A stretch of DNA of 29,240 nt from Perkinsus olseni (taxonomy: Eukaryota; Perkinsozoa; Perkinsida; Perkinsidae), in the NCBI GenBank assembly GCA_013115135.1, contig JABANP010000604.1, positions 1-29,240 on the forward strand, written 5' to 3'. This document shows positions 10,100-20,407 of the stretch, piece by piece. A program made the translations under genes and the position numbers. Under the pieces are notes generated by a model. It did not search any database. It had not been told where the DNA came from and saw only the letters and a program-made list of their open reading frames with translations. The first letter of the stretch is position 1. Every line of letters starts with the position of its first letter.

Positions 10100-10145
10100 C
10101 TAAAAAAGACGAGTGTGTCACGTGTGTCGACCGGATAGTCCTTAC
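10100..10145 (-). other. Candidate 5'-UTR intron of the transposase (46 bp)
   Basis: A donor GTAAGG at 10145 and an acceptor CTTTTTTAG ending at 10100 flank 46 bp, the same size class as the three coding introns, and the acceptor lies only ten bases before the start codon. If real, transcription starts beyond 10145. The upstream sequence has no clear coding potential in a matching frame, so an untranslated exon is the simplest reading. Confidence 0.5.
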
Positions 10146-10159
10146 TTGATGATTAAACC

Positions 10160-10225
10160 TAAGTGTGGTGTGGCGAGTAGTAGGAAAGGTGTGGTGTGGT
10201 GTAGGGGAGGTGTGGTGTGGAGTGT
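10160..10225. repeat. Short GGTGTGGTGTGG-type G-rich repeat
   Basis: Three to four imperfect copies of a GGTGTGGTGTGG motif separated by purine-rich spacers. It lies just upstream (minus-strand sense) of the transposase 5' end, so it could be promoter-proximal low-complexity sequence. No function can be assigned. Confidence 0.6.
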
Positions 10226-10600
10226 TTTTATTACGGTGTGCGCAGGCACGAGAGTGTTGTAACAACTGATGGAGTATAATTGAGATTTGTGATAGAAACG
10301 CGAGACACAGGACTAAAGGTTGACGCCGGCTTGTAGCAGTGATACCGCGGTTGATCGTGAGAGCTGATCGACTTTCTCCCCATCTAATTAACAATTAATA
10401 AAACACAAGTCAAACTACAGTGATAGACTCGCGAGTGATGATGATAACAATTAACAGGAAAATGGCGATCAGATGCCTATGCATGAGAACGAACTAAGTA
10501 AGCTTGCCAACACCTGAAAGGAAACGAAATCGGGAACGGCACGAGTATCGCTGCTATTGCCAACGCTAATATACAGCCGCTAGAAGTAATCCTTGTATAA
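10226..10600. other. Intergenic stretch, possible 5' region of the Helitron-like element
   Basis: No supported gene. On the minus strand this is where the promoter and 5' terminus of the element should be. An AT-rich palindromic patch TTAACAATTAATAAAA lies near 10387-10402 and a similar AACAATTAAC near 10447-10456. Neither can be proven to be a terminus or promoter. Confidence 0.4.
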
Positions 10601-10617
10601 CTCCCACTATTCTCCCT

Positions 10618-11200
10618 ACCACTATGACTATCACTACCACTACCATCGCTACCACTACTACCACAAACCCTACTATCACTACCACTACCATCGCTACCAC
10701 TACTACCACAAACCCTACTATCACTACCACTACCATCGCTACCACTACTACCACAAACCCTACTATCACTACCACTGCCATCGCTACCACTACTACCACA
10801 AACCCTACTACCACTACCATCGCTACCACTACTACCACAAACCCTACTACCACTACCATCGCTACCACTACTACCACAAACCCTACTACCACTACCACTA
10901 CCACTAACCCTACTACCACTACCGTCGCTACCACCACTACCACAAACCCTACTATCACTACCACTACCACTACCATCGCTACCACCACTACCACAAACCC
11001 TACTATCACTACCACTACCATCGCTACCATTACTATCACTAACCCTAGTATCAGAAAATACTATTATAACTAACCCTACCATGACTATCAGGAGCACTAT
11101 CACTGACCCTATTATCACTACCAATACTATCACTAACCCCAGCGTCACTACCCAATATCAGTAAGACTATCACTGCCAGTGGCAGTCTGTCACTACCACT
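10618..11200. repeat. ACT/ACC trinucleotide-based minisatellite, 45- and 39-bp units
   Basis: The plus strand carries units containing CCATCGCTACCACTACTACC and ACAAACCCT. Successive CCATCGCT landmarks are 45 bp apart (near 10641, 10686, 10731, 10776) and then 39 bp (10815, 10854), after which the order loosens and the array decays by 11200. All spacings are multiples of three, so several frames stay open by composition alone. The minus-strand reading (Ser/Gly/Asp repeats with RVCGS, then a hydrophobic tail) is not convincing as a gene. Confidence 0.9.
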
Positions 11201-13759
11201 ATATCATTAAAAGATCCACCTGGGGCAGAAGAGTGCGGACCGAGAGCAATGAATGATGATGACGATGATAATTCAAGACGCATGATGATGAGACAAATAA
11301 TGAGATGATAAGTGAATGATGAAAACGCAAAGCGAGAGAAAAGGGACGATGGCCCTAACGACGATGAATGCCACTACTACCACTTCCACTGCTCGTAAAA
11401 AAGTCAAATGTGTTGCGGCGAACGTTATTGCTAATAACAGTAACAGTCTGCTATCAGAGTGTTGGTACCTACCTACTCGTACCACCACCCGAACCGCTAA
11501 TATCACTGGTACTCAATGTATAACCTGTAATATACTGAAGCCCAACAAATCCGGAGAAACAGCCTCCACGCATTACTAGTCAAAATTAGTAAACACTGCT
11601 CCCAGTACGAAAACGAAGACGCTAGTAGTACCGGCGCTATCCTAGTCAGTTGTGACAGATGAACACTGGCTTCAGACAAAAGCCCACTGCTCCACAAGTG
11701 ATACGGGCTTCCTGAGATAATTAATATTGAATAGATCTCCTGACTGCTACACCAGAAGGGAGGTACTACCTCGCGCTGTGGGAAGGCAGAAGACCGTCCC
11801 TGAATTTACTCAGATGTATAATCGCTGAGAGCGGTAGGTCAGTCGAGGCCCTATCGCCTACTACCCACGGCTAAGAGCTCTACGCGAGAACCTGATGATG
11901 ATGATGATGATGATGATGATGCCACCCTAGTCGTGTTAGTAGTGTCAGCACAGCCAAGAAAACAAGGTCCTAGTATAAAAAATGGATGGTCCGGATAACG
12001 GCCGTATTAAATCCTGCGGTGCATTGGTGAAATTGTTTAAATACAGACAAAGCCACGCAGCTAAGGTCGCCGAGAAATTGCTGGGCTTGCGCACAATTAG
12101 AATCGCCCTCTAATCACTTGCCCGGAGCGTCCAGAACACCCCTCTCGTGACCAGATCCTAATGTTACCTTACCAAGTTGATCCACTTCTCAAATAGTACG
12201 ATGCGTTCAATGGTTACGGTTGCATACTGTGTGTTTGAACTCATTTCGTTCAGTAATACACACACCTCAGGGGAGCATTTGATCGTTTACCATACGCAGA
12301 ACACAAAACCTCAATAGTAGAGGCCATCAGCAACGACGAACAAATTCGTGAAAAGAAGGATAAACCCAAGATTTGTCTGCCCCGGTACTACCTGGCCGGT
12401 AGTGGCGAATCGTCCGTATCCAGCCGTCTGTATATCCTCACGACGAGATAGGATTGCACTTGCGTGTGACATCGAATTAAACTACAAGGAGAAGTAAAAA
12501 CCCACTGCCGACGCGTTAGCGCTGTAACAAGAAGCATTGAGGACCCCCTGTACTACAGGGCCTGTAGAGCATACCAAGTATTGAGCAGTACTGATTCCCT
12601 CCGAACAATATTGACTATTGAACAAAGTACATACCCCTCGCTGAAAGTGGAGGCAGTCGCGCAACTCAGTGTACCTTATCAGTACTTAATTAACGCAAGG
12701 ACTAAGCAGTCGTAAAAACTGAAACATCATAGATTGAGATTCTCAATCATCAGCATAATCATCAAGAAACACTCAGTAAACTTTTGCTCGGAATTATTCG
12801 TCGCTGCCTCACAGTGACCGAACTGAGCCTCGAACTTAGGTACCCACCTCGAAGACTAGGTTGTCCCCCCGCTTATAGCTCATGTCGAAGAACTGTCGTA
12901 GCCGGGTCAACTTGAAGAACTTCCTAACGCAGTCATCTGAGAGGCTTGGGCACATGATCTCTGTGTCGTTCAAGAAACTGAGATGAAAGCATGTTGACCC
13001 CAGCGACCAGAAACAGTACGGTGATCATTAACGGTACTACTTAGCCCACTCGAACTGAAAACGGAAGAGCTCATCCTTGAACATATCCCAATACCGACGG
13101 TCCTCTCGGTATAGCAGTTGAAAGTCTCGTATCTAATTCGAGAGAAAGCTACGGAAACCTCGGGAACCCACGAATGTCACTCACAAGCATGTAACATAGT
13201 CCCGTAGTCACGGGATCGGATGTCATGCATGCTCGCAAGATGCATGTGGCTGCGTCATAAATCTGGTAGAGGTAAAACTTAGACCTGCACTTTTGACAAC
13301 ATCGCGAAGAACACTCGACGAAGCGCACGTCGTTTTGACGACAAGGACACCTACAGAATAAAAGCAAGAATCGGACACAAGTCTTAGTACTTCTACCTCT
13401 CCAATTCAGATCCAATCTCAGTTTTTATCGTAATCATTTTGGCCTCTCTTCGGAAGAATTGCTGAGCACAATCGCAGTAACAATCGGGCATATTTAAATG
13501 TAAAGCTGTGAAGCACACTAAAAAAGGACTCGATAGGATTCGCGCCCTGACCCATGGCCCCGGAGAACGGGACCCGTGGACTTGACTGGGAGCCGAAGTA
13601 TAAACCGGTGAACGCTAGCCAAATAGTGTGCGATTGTGAGATTGAAGTACTGTGACGCAGAACTTCTGCGGCAGAAGGCAATCCGACCAAATTGGCGCAG
13701 ATTACATGCGACGACACTTGATCACTTGAAATTCCTCAATGGCGTGCATAATGGTACAT
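11201..13759. other. 2.5-kb stretch with no recognised gene
   Basis: Only short, unrelated reading frames occur on either strand and none shows a recognisable motif, splice structure or start context. The only clear structure is a (GAT)n microsatellite at 11893-11922. Composition is balanced and unlike the flanking repeats. Confidence 0.6.
11893..11922. repeat. (GAT)n microsatellite
   Basis: About nine uninterrupted GAT units in a non-coding stretch. Confidence 0.9.
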
Positions 13760-13839
13760 TGGAAAAACACGCCGTCAGGGATTGAACCGGCAACCTTCGG
13801 AATGACACATCTATAACTTAACAACCGGATCGTTACCTA

Positions 13840-14219
13840 CTCCGAAATGCTCAATCTGAGATTCGAACCTGGGTCACCCGAATGACAACACACAACACTA
13901 ACAACCAGACCAATCCGACTACTGACCAGTCAGTCCGTATCTTGAGCACCCAACTTGTTCGCACTTGGACTTGGGTTAGTTCGACTAGTGCTGTAGTCTC
14001 TCCGACTCCCCGAGTTGGTACTTCACTACTGAACACTCGCACACCCTAGTACGGCCCCTATCCCAAGTACTGAGACTGTTTGCTAAATATTACCCAACCA
14101 GGGATGGAACCTGAGTCGTCCGACCTCCAACCCACTACCTTAACCAACTAGACTAATCCGACTACTAAGCAGACAACTGTAGTAAAACCGACAGGAATTT
14201 AAACTCCAAAACCTTGAAT
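13840..14219 (-). repeat. Truncated left-most array unit
   Basis: The stretch matches the 3' part of later units, best 19080-19387: same class c-like and class d modules (for example CCAGGGATGGAACCTGAGTC at 14098) and the same TTGTTCGCACTTGGACTTGG segment. It ends at the common TTGAATCGATTATAGC junction. A further tRNA-like module sits just before it (about 13770-13850, AGGGATTGAACCGGCAACC). Confidence 0.8.
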
Positions 14220-15240
14220 CGATTATAGCTCAAAACTGAGCCTTTTTTTGGAGAAAATTCTTCCACTATAATACTCAGCTCGACGAGAGGAGTCGATTGG
14301 TGCCCTTTTCAGCCCAATCCTGCGGCCAGATCGCGAAATCGGCTTCGTAATCGGTCACTTTTGTAGTGAGAATTTACTATTGAGGCGCGCGACGGGGCCC
14401 CTCCCCCAGCGCGCAGAGCGAAAAGGGCGGAGCGACGCCGTTCACCTAGCGGTGCGCTGCCTGAACGACCGTCCCGCGGGCCGGTCATGCTAGTGTGCCT
14501 TCGGCCTGGTCTTCTCGGTAGTGATCCCGGCTCGCTCTCGAGCCGGTCTGTGCTGTGCTGTCGGGTGCTGTGTTGGTTGCGCTAGAGTCGCGCTACTCAC
14601 TGCAGAGTCGGTTGTACTGTGCCGCCGGCGGTTGCGCTCTCGCGCGTTACTTAGTCTGGTCGTGGGGGGATTCGAACCTGCGAGGCTTATTGGGTCCGCG
14701 CACCCCACTCACGTGGGGACCCCGCACGGACCTTCTGGAGTTTGAACCCGCGACCTCTGGGATGATGAACCTGAGACATGACCACTCGACTAGTACCTAC
14801 TGTGATGAGATTAGTGTTTCTCGAGAGTCCTGCACCGATCAGAGAGTGTTGCGCGACAATACCACTGATTATCCAATAGAGAATCGAACCTGGGTGTCCA
14901 CCATGACAGCCAAGCGCTCTAACCACCAGCCCAATCCGACTGCTGATCATTAAGCCTGTGTTTCAGCCACCCCAGTTGACTGCACTTGTACTTGGCGTAG
15001 CTGTCCTCCTTTGGTGTCTCTCCGACTTCCCCAGTCATTACTTCACTACTGACCACCCGTACACCGTACTCGGAGACCTTCCCCAAGTACTGAGACCATT
15101 GCCTAAATATTTCTCAACCAGGGATTGAACCCGGGTCATCCGAGCTCCAACCCACCACCTTAACCAACTACACTGATCCGACTGCTGAACGAACAACCAC
15201 TATAAAATCGACAGCGATTTAAATCCCAAAACCTTGAATC
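14220..15240 (-). repeat. Array unit 1 (about 1,020 bp, standard type)
   Basis: Order on the plus strand: GGGGCCCC-containing segment, CACCTAGCGGTGCGCTGCC (14443), palindrome and hairpin (14470-14546), tRNA-like module a (GGATTCGAACCTGCG, 14668), module b (GGAGTTTGAACCCGCGACC, 14737), module c (about 14883-14945) and module d (about 15118-15190). All modules point to the minus strand. Between AAAA tracts at 14421 and 15204 there is no run of four A, so the minus strand has no Pol III-type T4 stop across the four modules. Confidence 0.85.
14527..14546. repeat. Perfect hairpin conserved in array units
   Basis: CCGGCTCG-CTCT-CGAGCCGG forms a perfect 8-bp stem with a 4-base loop. Identical copies lie at 15551, 17653, 18674, 19694, 21462 and 23229. 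A near-perfect 20-bp palindrome GACCGTCCCGCGGGCCGGTC lies just before it in each unit, and a longer hairpin built on CCCCAC-TCAC-GTGGGG follows near 14702-14717 in most units. Confidence 0.85.
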
Positions 15241-16265
15241 GATTATAGCTCAAAACTGAGCCTTTTTTTGGAAGAAATTCTTCCACATATATACTCAGCT
15301 CGACGAGAGGAGTCGATTGGTGCCCTTTTCAGCCCCATCCTGTGACCAGATAAGAAAATCGGCTTCGAAATCACTCATTTTTGCTGTGAGATAATGTATC
15401 AGTTTGTGGCGCGCTCTGGGGCCCCTCCCCCAATGCGCGGCGGGCGAAATGACGAAGGGCGTCTTCCACCTAGCGGTGCGCTGCCTGAACGACCGTCCCG
15501 CGGGCCGGTCATGCTAGTGTGCCTTCGGCCTGGTCTTCTCGGTAGTGATCCCGGCTCGCTCTCGAGCCGGTCTGTGCTGTGCTGTCGGGTGCTGTGTTGG
15601 TTGCGCTAGAGTCGCGCTACTCACTGCAGAGTCGGTTGTACTGTGCCGCCGGCGGTTGCGCTCTCGCGCGTTACTTAGTCTGGTCGTGGGGGGATTCGAA
15701 CCTGCGAGGCTTAGTGGGTCCGCGCACCCCACTCACGTGGGGACCCCGCACGGACCTTCTGGAGTTTGAACCCGCGACCTCTGGGATGATGAACCTGAGA
15801 CATGACCACTCGACTAGTACCTACTGTGATGAGATTAGTGTTTCTCGAGAGTCCTGCACCGATCAGAGAGTGTTGCGCGATAATACTGCTCAATACCTAA
15901 TCGGGGATTGAACCTGGGTGTCCACCATGACATCCAAGCGCTCTAACCACCAGCCCAATCCGACTGCTGATCATTAAGCCTGTGTTTCAACCACCCCAGT
16001 TGACTGCACTTGTACTTGGCGTAGCTGTCCTCCTTTGGTGTCTCTCCGACTTCCCCAGTCATTACTTCACTACTGACCACTCCGTACACCGTACTCGGAG
16101 ACCTTCCCCAAGTACTGAGACCATTGGCCAAATATTCCTCAACCAGGGATTGAACCTGGGTCATCCGACCTCCAACCCTCCACCTTAACCAACTACACTA
16201 CTCTGACCGTGAGAATGACAACCACTATAAAATCGACAGGAATTTAAATCCCAAAACACTAAATC
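15241..16265 (-). repeat. Array unit 2 (about 1,025 bp, standard type)
   Basis: Same module order as the previous unit. It differs in the leader: a GCGCGGCGGGCGAAATGACG-type segment before the CACCTAGCGG landmark at 15467. Modules a to d lie near 15692, 15761, 15905 and 16143. No AAAA occurs between about 15355 and 16229. Confidence 0.85.
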
Positions 16266-18363
16266 GATTATAGCTCAAAACTGAGCCTTTTTTCGGAAGA
16301 AATTCTTCCACATATATACTCAGCTCGACGAGAGGAGTCGATTGGTGCCCTTTTCAGCCCCATCCTGTGACCAGATAAGAAAATCGGCTTCGAAATCACT
16401 CATTTTTGCTGTGAGATAATGTATCAGTTTGTGGCGCGCTCTGGGGCCCCTCCCCCAATGCGCGGCGGGCGAAATGACGAAGGGCGTCTTCCACCTAGCG
16501 GCTGTGCGAAACGAACCCCTTCGGGGTGTGCGAGTCCTGCGACCTTTCAGCATAAAAACCGAAGTCTTTTTCGCTCGCCCTGCTCGCTTGATAATTCTAC
16601 GTGCGTCCTCAGCCCGGATCGGGCTGCGACCTTCTGGTGTTAAGTCTGGCGCTCTACCCCTCGCCCAGCTCGCTTACTACCTTTTCCGCGCATCCTCAGC
16701 CCGGATGGGGCGTGGAGACACAACGATGACTTGACAGAGGTCGTGCGCCTTCGGCGGGGCCTCCCGTGCTGCCCCGCATCGCGGGGACCCCAGCACGGTC
16801 GGCCCACTAGCTGCTAGCGTTCTGGCTAGCGTACTAGCTTGGATGACCTCCCTAGTTGCTAGCGACGCTACTCTCGACGGCCAAGGACCACTTTCGTCAA
16901 AATGTTTTTACTCGGGATCGAACTCGAGACCTCCTGCTTACTAATCAACCGCTCGCCCTGTTAAGCTAAATTTACTCTTATCATTTATATCACTGTGTTG
17001 CCCCCGCTAAGTCGACGCCAAATATTTTCGGAGCACGGTTGGCTGTTAGCGTATCAGGTAGCTTGTTAGCGTTTTGGCTAGCGTACTAGCTTTTCTAGCT
17101 CGAGCGCCACCCTAGCTGCTAGCGTCGCTAGCCTCGGAGTCCACGTGCGACTTTCTGTAAAATGTTTGACCCGGGATCGAACCCGCGACCTTCCGCTTAC
17201 CAGTCGACCGCTCGCCGTGTTAGACTAATCCTACTCTTGCTGACTTGAGTGCTCTGTTGTCCCCGATAGCTCGGCGATAGCTATTTTGGGGCGAGTTTTC
17301 GCACGAAAATGCATTTTAGCTAAATTCTCGAATCTTGAATCGTTAATTTCTCTTGAACTAATTTATAAACCGAAATTCTGAGACCATATATGGCCTTTCC
17401 AGACCCATATCTACCCGCATGCAGAGTTTCAGAGAGAGTTATGTGGCTTTTTCGCAAAATCGGCTTCAAAAGTACCAAATTCCCTGTGTATTATAGGGAT
17501 GTTATTTTTCGCGCGCCCGGGGCCCCTCCCCCTGCGCGCGGAGGTTTTGAGCGGCAGGAAAAGCCATCCACCTAGCGGTGCGCTGCCTGAACGACCGTCC
17601 CGCGGGCCGGTCATGCTAGTGTGCCTTCGGCCTGGTCTTCTGGGTAGTGATCCCGGCTCGCTCTCGAGCCGGTCTGTGCTGTGCTGTCGGGTGCTGTGTT
17701 GGTTGCGCTAGGGTCGCGCTACTCACTGCAGAGTCGGTGGTACTGTGCCGCCGGCGGTTGCGCTCTCGCGCGTTACTTAGTGTGGTCGTGGGGGATTCGA
17801 ACCTGTGACATCGGGACGGTCCGCGCACCCCACTGACGTGGGGACCCCGCACGGACCTCCTGGAGTTTGAACCTGTGACCTTTGGGGTGACGGACCTGAG
17901 ACATGACCATTCGACTAGTACCTACTGTGACGTGATTACTGTTTATCGAGACTCTTGCACCGATCAGAGAGTGTTGCGCGATAATACTACTGATTACCTA
18001 CCGGGGATTGAACCTGGGTGTCCACCATGACAGCCAAGCGCTCTAACCACCAGCCCAATCCGACTGCTGATCATTAAGCCTGTGTTTCAACCACCCCAGT
18101 TGACTGCACTTGTACTTGGCGTAGCTGGCCTCTTTGGTGTCTCTCCGACTTCCCCAGTCATTACTTCACTACTGACCACCCGTACACCGTACTCGGAGAC
18201 CTTCCCCAAGTACTGAGACCATTGCCTATATATTTCTCAACCAGGGATTGAACATGGGTCACTCGACCTCTAACCCTCCACCTTGACCAACTACACTAAT
18301 CCGACTGCTGAACGAACAACCACCACAAAATCGAGAGGAATTTAAATCCCAAAACCTTGAATC
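16266..18363 (-). repeat. Array unit 3 (about 2,098 bp, composite type)
   Basis: Begins like a standard unit, but at the CACCTAGCGG landmark (16492) it switches to CTGTGCGAAACGAACCCC and then carries about 1,077 bp of extra sequence before the landmark appears again at 17569. The extra part holds two tRNA-like modules of another class (GGGATCGAAC at about 16914 and 17171) and many CTAGCTGCTAGCGT-type short repeats. From 17569 it continues as a standard unit with modules a-d. Confidence 0.82.
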
Positions 18364-19387
18364 GATTATAGCTCAAAACTGAGCCTTTTTTTGGAAGAAA
18401 TTCTTTCACATATATACTCAGCTCGACGAGAGGAGTCGATTGGTGCCCTTTTCAGCCCCATCCTGTGGCCAGATCGCGAAATCGGCTTCGAAATCACTCA
18501 TTTTTGCTGTGAGATAATGTATCAGTTTGTGGCGCGCTCTGGGGCCCCTCCCCCAATGCGCGGCGGGCGAAATGACGAAGGGCGTCTTCCACCTAGCGGT
18601 GCGCTGCCTGAACGACCGTCCCGCGGGCCGGTCATGCTAGTGTGCCTTCGGCCTGGTCTTCTGGGTAGTGATCCCGGCTCGCTCTCGAGCCGGTCTGTGC
18701 TGTGCCGTCGGGTGCTGTGTTGGTTGCGCTAGGGTCGCGCTACTCACTGGAGAGTCGGTGGTACTGTGCCGCCGGCGGTTGCGCTCTCGCGCGTTACTTA
18801 GTGTGGTCGTGGGGGGATTGAACCTGCGATGCTGGGTGGGTCCGTGCACCCCACTGGCGTGGGGGCCCCGCACGGACCTTCTGGAGTTCGAACCTGCGAC
18901 CTCTGGGATGATGAACCTGAGACATGACCACTCGACTAGTACCTACTGTGACCTGATTACTGTTTGTAGAGAGTACTGGACCGATCTGAGAGCGTTGTGC
19001 GATAGTACTACTGATTACCTAATGGGGGATTGAACCTGGGTGTCCACCATGACAGCCAAGCGCTCTAACCACCAGCCCAATCCGACTGCTGATCAGTCAG
19101 TCCGTATCTTGAGCACCCAACTTGTTCGCACTTGGACTTGGGTTAGTTCGACTAGTGTTGTAGTCTCTCCGACTCCCGCAGTTGCTACTTCACTACTGAC
19201 CACTCGTACACCCCATCCGGGCACGTATCCCAAGTACTGAGACCATTGCCCAAATATTTCCCAACCAGGGATTGAACCTGAGTCGTCCGACCTCCAACCC
19301 ACAACCCTAACCAACTACACTAATCCGACTACTGAACAGGCAACTGTAGTAAAATCGAGAGGAATTTAAATCCCAAAACCTTGAATC
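18364..19387 (-). repeat. Array unit 4 (about 1,024 bp, standard type)
   Basis: Standard order with the landmark at 18590. Module a is slightly diverged (GGGATTGAACCTGCG, 18818), module b is GGAGTTCGAACCTGCGACC (18885). Its distal part (about 19080-19360) differs from most other units and matches the truncated left-most unit, so units have exchanged segments. Confidence 0.85.
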
Positions 19388-20407
19388 GATTATAGCTCAA
19401 AACTGAGCCTTTTTTTGGAAGAAATTCTTCCACATATATACTCAGCTCGACGAGAGGAGTCGATTGGTGCCCTTTTCAGCCCCATCCTGTGGCCAGATCG
19501 CGAAATCGGCTTCGTAATCGGTCACTTTTGTAGTGAGAATTTACTATTGGGGCGCGCGACGGGGCCCCTCCCCCAGCGCGCAGAACGAAAAGGGCGGAGC
19601 GACGCCGTTCACCTAGCGGTGCGCTGCCTGAACGACCGTCCCGCGGGCCGGTCATGCTAGTGTGCCTTCGGCCTGGTCTTCTGGGTAGTGATCCCGGCTC
19701 GCTCTCGAGCCGGTCTGTGCTGTGCCGTCGGGTGCTGTGATGGTTGCGCTAGGGTCGCGCTACTCACTGCAGAGTCGGTGGTACTGTGCCACCGGCGGTT
19801 GCGCTCTCGCGCGTTACTTAGTCTGGTCGTGGGGGGATTCGAACCTGCGAGGCTTAGTGGGTCCGCGCACCCCACTCACGTGGGGACCCCGCACGGACCT
19901 TCTGGAGTTTGAACCCGCGACCTCTGGGATGATGAACCTGAGACATGACCACTCGACTAGTACCTACTGTGATGAGATTAGTGTTTCTCGAGAGTCCTGC
20001 ACCGATCAGAGAGTGTTGCGCGATAATACTGCTCAATACCTAATCGGGGATTGAACCTGGGTGTCCACCATGACATCCAAGCGCTCTAACCACCAGCCCA
20101 ATCCGACTGCTGATCATTAAGCCTGTGTTTCAACCACCCCAGTTGACTGCACTTGTACTTGGCGTAGCTGTCCTCCTTTGGTGTCTCTCCGACTTCCCCA
20201 GTCATTACTTCACTACTGACCACCCGTACACCGTACTCGGAGACCTTCCCCAAGTACTGAGACCATTGGCCAAATATTCCTCAACCAGGGATTGAACCTG
20301 GGTCATCCGACCTCCAACCCTCCACCTTAACCAACTACACTACTCTGACCGTGAGAATGACAACCACTATAAAATCGACAGGAATTTAAATCCCAAAACA
20401 CTAAATC
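19388..20407 (-). repeat. Array unit 5 (about 1,020 bp, standard type)
   Basis: Leader resembles that of unit 1 (GCGCAGAACGAAAAGGGCGG), body resembles unit 2. Modules a-d near 19837, 19906, 20047 and 20284. The mosaic leader/body combination again suggests unequal exchange or gene conversion within the array. Confidence 0.85.

Larger units (their letters stand above)
1709..10145 (-). mobile_element. Autonomous Helitron-like element, helentron/Helitron2-like, with GIY-YIG nuclease
   Basis: The minus strand encodes one continuous transposase with a Rep nuclease (HUH and two-tyrosine motifs), a Pif1-family helicase and a GIY-YIG nuclease, in that order. This Rep-helicase pairing defines Helitron-like elements, which move by a rolling-circle-like mechanism. 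The coding layout (long Cys-containing N-terminal region, Rep motif of the KYAAG type, helicase ending near a SRV motif) fits the helentron/Helitron2 branch better than canonical Helitrons. The limits given are the coding and putative 5'-UTR-intron limits. The true termini, which would lie outside 1709 and 10145, were not found. Two single-base frameshifts interrupt the gene; most of the remaining 8 kb is open, suggesting recent activity or sequencing indels. Confidence 0.88.

Noticed and set aside
1709..10145. Canonical Helitron termini (5' TC, 3' hairpin plus CTRR)
   Set aside because: I found no convincing pair of ends on the minus strand; helentron-type ends differ and would need comparison of several copies.
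10640..11050. Interstitial telomere repeat (AACCCT words)
   Set aside because: AACCCT appears only once per 39-45 bp unit and never in tandem.
10477..11148. Minus-strand 223-codon frame with hydrophobic ends and Ser/Gly repeats
   Set aside because: The N-terminal hydrophobic part is the same repeat read in another frame, and the rest is repeat-driven; no splice or start evidence.
13149..13717. Two adjacent minus-strand frames of 88 and 99 codons
   Set aside because: No motif, no splice sites linking them convincingly and no similarity I recognise; length is within chance expectation.
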